Shown: piece by piece, positions 7,268 to 11,377 of the stretch
Layout: each line of letters opens with the position of its first letter
How positions within the stretch are numbered: the first letter of the stretch is position 1
Translations under genes and position numbers: made by a program
Notes under the pieces: model-generated
The model's database searches: none
Told to the model about the DNA's origin: nothing
Seen by the model: the letters and a program-made list of their open reading frames with translations, nothing else
DNA from: Ahrensia sp.
GTDB lineage: Bacteria; Pseudomonadota; Alphaproteobacteria; Rhizobiales; Rhizobiaceae
Assembly: GCA_003233475.1 (NCBI GenBank)
Contig: QILU01000137.1
Location: 1-11,377, forward strand
Direction of reading: 5' to 3'
Length of the DNA stretch: 11,377 nucleotides

Positions 7268-8236
7268 ATGGTTGAATTAAAACGCCGTAAGGGTGATGGA
7301 AAAAACAAGGCTGGAGTAGCCAGCAAACCCTGGCCCACATTGGCGCGCCAGAATGAAAAGCGCTCCGCCCTGCTGGAGCAGGTTGATCGCGGTATAGCGG
7401 TGTTTAGCTCAAGCGCCCTGCTGATCGACTGCAACAAAGCTTACGGGGAGTTGTATGATCTCCCAAAAGAACTGCTTAAATCGGGAACACCCTTGGTGGA
7501 TATGCTTGATCACCAGGTGGGGTCGGGAACCATTTCCAGTATTGATGGGGAAGATTATGTAACCACCCATCTTAATCACGCCCGTAAAACAAACACAGAT
7601 ACGCGCATTGAAACCTTCTCCGATGGTCGGGTCATGAGCATTTGCCATATTCCGGTCAATGGAGGCGGATGGATAACAACTCTCGATGATATTTCCGGTC
7701 TCTTTGCCATCAAAGAAGAAATAGAACACTCTTCATTTTATGATCGCAGAACAGCGCTGCCGAATAAGCGCCTGCTGCTGCAATCCATTGATGATGCATT
7801 TGCCGAGCAGTGGGAGGAGGAATCCTTCGCGCTTATTGCCATTGATTTCACTGCGTTTGACGGACTTGTCCCTGAGGAAGAGCAATATCAGTTGCAAACA
7901 CAAATTGCTGACAGACTGGCAAAAACCATTCGCATGAGCGATGTGCCGGCAAAACTCGAAGGAGCGCGGTTTTGCGTCCTGTTGCGAGAAGTTACCATGG
8001 CGAGCGATGCAGAAGCACTGGCGCGCCGATTGGGTACAATTCTAGCCATGCCGTATCAGGTGGGCAATCAAACACTCATGCCCAGTTTTCATATGGGAAT
8101 AACCCTGCCCGCACAGGAAGATTTTGCTGAAGAACTGCTGCTTTCACAGGCATTGGAAGCCGCAGAGGTGGCCCGTTCCGTCGGTCGCAGGCGCTATGCA
8201 TTTTATATGAAAGAAGAACAGGCTTTATCCGCCTGA
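7268..8236 (+). CDS. PAS domain protein with a degenerate GGDEF domain
   Basis: A 322-residue soluble protein with no signal peptide or membrane segment. Residues about 28-145 form a PAS domain of the PAS_7 kind (EQVDRGIAVFSSSALLIDCN opening, ITTLDDIS closing), followed by a short helix. Residues about 155-315 align by pattern with a GGDEF domain: YDRRTALPNKRLL matches the usual D-x-LTGLPNR entry, ALIAIDFTAFDGL matches the metal-site strand, but the signature loop is EGARF (231-235) instead of GGDEF and the later helix/strand end is FHMGIT. With the Glu/Asp of the loop lost it should not make cyclic di-GMP; it may bind a ligand or a partner. No EAL domain follows; the stop comes soon after the GGDEF remnant. 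A good GGAG precedes the start and a terminator follows, so it ends its unit. The signal sensed is unknown. Confidence 0.8.
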   Translation: MVELKRRKGDGKNKAGVASKPWPTLARQNEKRSALLEQVDRGIAVFSSSALLIDCNKAYGELYDLPKELLKSGTPLVDMLDHQVGSGTISSIDGEDYVTTHLNHARKTNTDTRIETFSDGRVMSICHIPVNGGGWITTLDDISGLFAIKEEIEHSSFYDRRTALPNKRLLLQSIDDAFAEQWEEESFALIAIDFTAFDGLVPEEEQYQLQTQIADRLAKTIRMSDVPAKLEGARFCVLLREVTMASDAEALARRLGTILAMPYQVGNQTLMPSFHMGITLPAQEDFAEELLLSQALEAAEVARSVGRRRYAFYMKEEQALSA

Positions 8237-8259
8237 TTTTTACATATCTAACGACCATT

Positions 8260-8297
8260 AAACCTGGCTTGGGCGCACGCTTGAGTCGGGTTTTTTT
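8260..8297 (+). terminator. Rho-independent terminator after the PAS-GGDEF gene
   Basis: A 10-base stem, AAACCTGGCT pairing with AGTCGGGTTT (two G-T wobbles), encloses a 14-base GC-rich loop and is followed by seven T. It lies 23 bases after the stop at 8236. The minus-strand dehydrogenase gene ends at 8301 and its transcript would also read the stem, but with only a short T run after it, so termination in that direction would be weaker. Confidence 0.75.
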
Positions 8298-8300
8298 GCG

Positions 8301-9047
8301 TTAAACGCACCTTCCGCCATCAACTTCCAGCGCAACACCGGTAATAAAATCAGCTTCATCTGAAACCAGATAAAGTGCAGCGTTGGCCATATCTCGCGGC
8401 TGGCTGAACCGCCCCAGGGGAATAGAGCTTATAAATTTTTCCCTAATTTCCGGGGTGTCTTCCCCCATGAAATCGACCAGCATTCCTGTTTCTCCAGCTA
8501 CCGGACAAAGCGCATTCACCCGAATATTTTTTGGTGCAAGTTCCACCGCCATGCACTTGCACGCATTGATAAGCCAGCCCTTGGAGGCATTATACCAAAC
8601 CAGGCCCGGACGGGGGCGCAGGCCCGCAGTTGATGCTGTCGCCAGGATTGATCCGCCGCTCTGTTTTTCCATTATGGGCACAATCGCACGAACCGCGTGA
8701 TAAAGCGCTTTCATGTTCACGTCCGTGATGTGGTCAAAATCCTGCTCATCCACATCCAGCAGGCTGACGTTTTTGTGGGTAACCCCAGCATTCAAAACAA
8801 AAATATCGAGACTGCCAAAATTACTCACCGCTGCTTTGGCCATGGCCACGTTGTCTTTTGCTCGTGCCACATCAACACACAGCGCCATAGCGCGTTCGCC
8901 TATTTCTGCGGCCACCCGTTCAGCCCCCTCGCGGTTCAGATCGGCGACAATGACATTGGCCCCTTCCTGGGCAAAGCGTTTTGCCATTCCCTCACCGAAG
9001 CCCGAACCGGCGCCGGTGACTATTGCAGATTTTCCTTCAAGTCTCAT
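8301..9047 (-). CDS. Short-chain dehydrogenase/reductase (SDR family, classical)
   Basis: A 248-residue classical SDR, a cytoplasmic NAD(P)-dependent oxidoreductase. The cofactor motif TGAGSGFG spans 11-18 and Asp36 at the end of the second strand favours NAD(H). NAG (86-88), Asn111, Ser139, Tyr152 and Lys156 (YNASK) form the structural and catalytic set, and the C-terminus ends in EVDGGRCV as in many FabG-like or glucose-1-dehydrogenase-like proteins of alphaproteobacteria. The substrate cannot be told. The open frame extends to 9140, but the ATG at 9047 is chosen because AGGG lies 7 bases upstream and the SDR fold begins directly after it (MRLEGKSAIVTG); the extra 31 residues have no SDR features and would cover the control region. 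It is divergent from zwf and could serve sugar or acyl metabolism. Confidence 0.85.
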   Translation of the reverse strand: MRLEGKSAIVTGAGSGFGEGMAKRFAQEGANVIVADLNREGAERVAAEIGERAMALCVDVARAKDNVAMAKAAVSNFGSLDIFVLNAGVTHKNVSLLDVDEQDFDHITDVNMKALYHAVRAIVPIMEKQSGGSILATASTAGLRPRPGLVWYNASKGWLINACKCMAVELAPKNIRVNALCPVAGETGMLVDFMGEDTPEIREKFISSIPLGRFSQPRDMANAALYLVSDEADFITGVALEVDGGRCV

Positions 9048-9060
9048 GAAATTTCCCTTT

Positions 9061-9082
9061 TGGTATCCGGGCTGGTATCCGG
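9061..9082. repeat. Tandem 10-base direct repeat between the SDR gene and zwf
   Basis: TGGTATCCGG occurs twice, at 9061-9070 and 9073-9082, with a 2-base GC spacer, so the copies are 12 bases apart, a little over one DNA turn. They lie in the 82-base gap between divergent genes, at about the start of transcription expected for the SDR promoter, which is a usual operator position. The binding protein, if any, is unknown. Confidence 0.6.
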
Positions 9083-9086
9083 TTAA

Positions 9087-9115
9087 AGAATATGGTTTTG
9101 ATTGCATATTCGCAA
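9087..9115 (-). promoter_or_regulatory. Probable sigma-70 type promoter for the SDR gene
   Basis: On the minus strand TTGCGA (9110-9115) and TATTCT (9087-9092) are separated by exactly 17 bases; each matches four of six consensus positions. The expected transcript start, near 9080, lies at the edge of the tandem direct repeat, and the ribosome binding site and ATG of the SDR gene follow within about 35 bases. Confidence 0.4.
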
Positions 9116-9129
9116 GGAACGGAAACTCT

Positions 9130-10608
9130 ATGACCAGCAAAATTATTCCGGTGGAACCGTTTGATTACATTATCTTTGGTGGCACAGGTGATTTGGCAAA
9201 AAGAAAACTGCTTCCAGCGCTTTATTATCGGGAACGGGACGGGCAATTGCCCGACAATGCGCGCCTTATTGGTGTATCGCGTTCAGGCCACACGAAAAAA
9301 GAATATCAACAATTCGCCCGTGACGCCTTGCAGACCTATGTCGCTGAAGAATTGCGCGATGATAAAAGTCTCGAGCGATTTTTGGCGCGGCTTGATTATT
9401 TGAAAATCGATGTGATGAGCGACGATGGTTGGCCGGAATTAGAAACACTGCTCGATAAAAAAAATGATGGCCGTATCCGTGCTTATTATTTGGCCGTTGG
9501 CCCTTCCCTCTTTGGTTCCATCGCAGAGCGGTTGGAAAAATTTGCACTGATCGATGATCGTTCGCGGCTGGTAATTGAAAAACCTCTTGGCCACGATCTT
9601 GCTTCTGCGAAAAAACTAAACGAAGAAGTCGGGCGCTATTTTAGCGAGGATCAGGTTTTTCGGATTGATCATTATCTGGGTAAAGAAACCGTGCAAAATC
9701 TCTTGGCTTTACGGTTTGCTAATGTATTGTTTGAGCCGCTATGGAATAATGCGCACATTGATCATGTGCAAATCACGGTGGCGGAAACCGTTGGGGTTGG
9801 AGATCGTGCTGCCTATTACAACCGCTCTGGTGCGATGCGCGATATGGTGCAAAATCATCTTATGCAGCTTTTGTGTCTGGTGGCGATGGAGCCTCCCGCC
9901 TCAGGGGATGCGGATTCTATTCGCGATGAAAAGCTGAAAGTCCTGCGCTCCTTAACCCCGATCACAAAGGCCAATTGTTTGGCCGATACGGTACGCGCCC
10001 AATATAACACCGGGGCCGGGCCTGACGGGAAGGTTGAGGGTTATCTTGATGAGCTTGGAGAAGAAAGCGATACGGCAACTTTTGTTTCTCTCAAGGCTGG
10101 CATTGAAAACTGGCGCTGGGCGGGGGTTCCGTTTTATCTGCGAACCGGGAAACGCATGGCCATGCGCATGTCTGAAATCGTTATTCAATTCAAGCCGGTG
10201 CCCCACTCTATTTTTGGGGAAGATGCAGGGGTGCCCATTTCAAACAAATTGGTTTTGCGGTTGCAGCCGGACGAATCGGTAAAACAGTGGATTATGATCA
10301 AAGACCCGGGCCCCGGGGGAATGAGGCTGAAACACCTGCCGCTGGATATGAGCTTTGCCGAGACATTTGATGGCCGCAGTCCTGACGCCTATGAGCGATT
10401 GTTACTTGATGTTATTCGCGGCAACCAGACTTTGTTCATGCGGCGCGACGAAGTGGAAGCAGCATGGCGGTGGATTGATCCGATTTTTGAAGCGTGGAGC
10501 GATACTTCGCAGGCCGTGCGGGGTTATACTGCGGGTACCTGGGGGCCGAGCCAGGCCATCGCATTAATTGAGCGCGATGGCCGCACCTGGAACGATGGGG
10601 GCGAATGA
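9130..10608 (+). CDS. zwf: Glucose-6-phosphate 1-dehydrogenase
   Basis: A 492-residue enzyme (E. coli Zwf has 491) that oxidises glucose 6-phosphate to 6-phosphoglucono-lactone with NADP or NAD, the entry to the pentose-phosphate and Entner-Doudoroff routes. Residues 17-30 hold the nucleotide loop GGTGDLAKRKLLPA; EKPLG (150-154) and the signature RIDHYLGKE (178-186) bind the substrate; His243 in MVQNHLMQ is the catalytic base position. The open frame continues 139 codons upstream of the chosen start, but that part is antisense to the SDR gene; the ATG at 9130 is preceded by AAGGA (9114-9118) and GGAA (9121-9124) and the Zwf fold begins at once. pgl follows after 12 bases, so the two are one operon. 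No convincing promoter was found in the short gap to the SDR gene; the tandem repeat there may also affect zwf. Confidence 0.95.
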   Translation: MTSKIIPVEPFDYIIFGGTGDLAKRKLLPALYYRERDGQLPDNARLIGVSRSGHTKKEYQQFARDALQTYVAEELRDDKSLERFLARLDYLKIDVMSDDGWPELETLLDKKNDGRIRAYYLAVGPSLFGSIAERLEKFALIDDRSRLVIEKPLGHDLASAKKLNEEVGRYFSEDQVFRIDHYLGKETVQNLLALRFANVLFEPLWNNAHIDHVQITVAETVGVGDRAAYYNRSGAMRDMVQNHLMQLLCLVAMEPPASGDADSIRDEKLKVLRSLTPITKANCLADTVRAQYNTGAGPDGKVEGYLDELGEESDTATFVSLKAGIENWRWAGVPFYLRTGKRMAMRMSEIVIQFKPVPHSIFGEDAGVPISNKLVLRLQPDESVKQWIMIKDPGPGGMRLKHLPLDMSFAETFDGRSPDAYERLLLDVIRGNQTLFMRRDEVEAAWRWIDPIFEAWSDTSQAVRGYTAGTWGPSQAIALIERDGRTWNDGGE

Positions 10609-10620
10609 TGGAGGTGAAGG

Positions 10621-11328
10621 ATGGCTGTTGAGGAATTTCTTGAATATAAATCCCGCGAGGAACTAGCGGAAGCTCTGGCCCACACAGTGGTTGAGAAACT
10701 TGATACAGATTTTGAATCCGGTCAATTCGCCTCCCTTGCGCTTTCCGGCGGTTCAACCCCAAAACTGTTTTTGAACAGGCTCGGCGCGTTGCTGGGTGAG
10801 CGACGCGAAATGATTTATATTGCCCCAGTGGATGAGCGATTTGTTCCCTCAAGCGACAAACGGAGCAACGAGCGAATGTTGCGAAAAGAATTGGGGCTGG
10901 ACGATCACCCCATGTCAGAATTCCTCAGCTTGTATGAAGATAATTCAACGCCAGAGGACGTGGCAAAACGAGCGCAAGCCCGTTTGCTTGATGATGATGA
11001 ATTGCCGTTTGATGTGCTGGTGCTGGGCATGGGGTTGGATGGACACACCGCCTCGCTGTTTCCCGGTGGCAACAATCTGGCATCAGCCACCGACCCCAAC
11101 AGTAACACCCTATTTGAAACCATGATCGCTCCAGGGGCTAATGAACCACGGATCACCATGACAATCCCGGCTATTACGTCAGCGCAATTTCTTGTACTTC
11201 ACATTGAAGGGGAGGAAAAACGGGCCGTGTTTGAAGAAGCCATGGGTGATGGGGAAGCGGATGACATACCCATTCGCCATGTGCTGCGCCACCCTCAATC
11301 CCAACTGCATGTATTCTGGGCTCCATAA
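10621..11328 (+). CDS. pgl: 6-phosphogluconolactonase (DevB type)
   Basis: A 235-residue cytoplasmic lactonase that hydrolyses 6-phosphogluconolactone to 6-phosphogluconate, the step directly after Zwf. Family motifs are clear: LSGGSTPK (41-48) for phosphate binding, VDERFVP (70-76), SNERML (82-87) and GMGLDGHTASLFPGG (136-150), which carries the catalytic His142. Length is that of the DevB/Pgl branch, unlike the beta-propeller lactonase of E. coli. A strong GGAGG (10610-10614) lies 6 bases before the ATG, and the start is 12 bases after the zwf stop, so translation of the two is likely linked. Confidence 0.94.
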   Translation: MAVEEFLEYKSREELAEALAHTVVEKLDTDFESGQFASLALSGGSTPKLFLNRLGALLGERREMIYIAPVDERFVPSSDKRSNERMLRKELGLDDHPMSEFLSLYEDNSTPEDVAKRAQARLLDDDELPFDVLVLGMGLDGHTASLFPGGNNLASATDPNSNTLFETMIAPGANEPRITMTIPAITSAQFLVLHIEGEEKRAVFEEAMGDGEADDIPIRHVLRHPQSQLHVFWAP

Positions 11329-11366
11329 AACAACCCAATTAAGACTACCCGATCGAAAGAACCACC

Positions 11367-11377
11367 ATGACCATTGC
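11367..11377 (+). CDS. Start of a further gene, possibly edd (6-phosphogluconate dehydratase)
   Basis: Only ATGACCATTGC is visible: Met-Thr-Ile and a partial codon. It begins 38 bases after the pgl stop, with a purine-rich GAAAGAA 6 bases upstream as a weak ribosome binding site. The assignment as edd rests only on the zwf-pgl-edd order known from rhizobia, not on the sequence itself. No terminator is seen between pgl and this start. Confidence 0.35.

Noticed and set aside
8713..9129. Upstream open extension of the zwf frame (139 codons)
   Set aside because: It is antisense to the conserved SDR coding region, shows no Zwf-like features, and the ATG at 9130 gives the normal family length.
9048..9140. 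N-terminal extension of the SDR protein
   Set aside because: The SDR fold starts at the ATG at 9047 with its own AGGG site; the extra 31 codons would cover the promoter and repeat and overlap the zwf start.
1..11377. Search for tRNA genes, CRISPR arrays, insertion sequences, phage or defence genes
   Set aside because: No cloverleaf, spaced repeat array, transposase, terminal inverted repeats or defence-type domains were seen; the HerA-like gene alone, without a NurA or SIR2 partner in view, is no basis for a defence call.

Overview
This window reads as ordinary chromosomal DNA of an alphaproteobacterium, most likely a member of the Hyphomicrobiales (Rhizobiales) or a close relative. The evidence is the zwf-pgl gene pair followed at once by a new start codon (the zwf-pgl-edd order known from Sinorhizobium), a PAS plus GGDEF signalling protein of the kind common in this group, a HerA-like ATPase with the alphaproteobacterial barrel pattern, and GC content that looks close to or slightly above half by eye. 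No tRNA, rRNA, CRISPR array, insertion sequence or phage gene is visible. Genes cover nearly everything; the longest gap is about 180 bases.

Layout. Bases 1-665 (minus strand) hold the N-terminal part of a HerA/DUF87-like ATPase that runs off the left edge. A divergent gap of 181 bases follows. Then comes an overlapping pair on the plus strand: a PuuA-type gamma-glutamylpolyamine synthetase (847-2259) and a PuuB-type FAD oxidase (2252-3556). A long KASIII (FabH-like) condensing enzyme lies on the minus strand (3557-4684), its stop codon directly touching that of puuB. Divergent from it is an M20-family acetylornithine deacetylase, ArgE (4763-5950), followed on the same strand by a Cys/Met-metabolism PLP lyase (6032-7168) and a PAS protein with a degenerate GGDEF domain (7268-8236), closed by a rho-independent terminator (8260-8297). 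A short-chain dehydrogenase lies on the minus strand (8301-9047), divergent from zwf (9130-10608). pgl (10621-11328) follows in the same operon, and the first bases of a further gene, probably edd, end the window.

How the genes work together. zwf and pgl encode the first two steps from glucose 6-phosphate to 6-phosphogluconate; with edd they would feed the Entner-Doudoroff route. puuA and puuB encode glutamylation of putrescine (or a similar amine) and oxidation of the product; the later steps (PuuC, PuuD) are not in the window. ArgE makes ornithine, a putrescine precursor, so amine/arginine metabolism is a loose theme in the left half, but it is on a separate transcription unit and the link is inference.

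I found no clear new multi-gene system. The points most worth a second look are a tandem 10-base direct repeat in operator position between the dehydrogenase gene and zwf, the long proline-rich N-terminus of the HerA-like ATPase, the degenerate GGDEF protein, the altered cofactor loop of the PLP enzyme, and the unassigned long KASIII enzyme.
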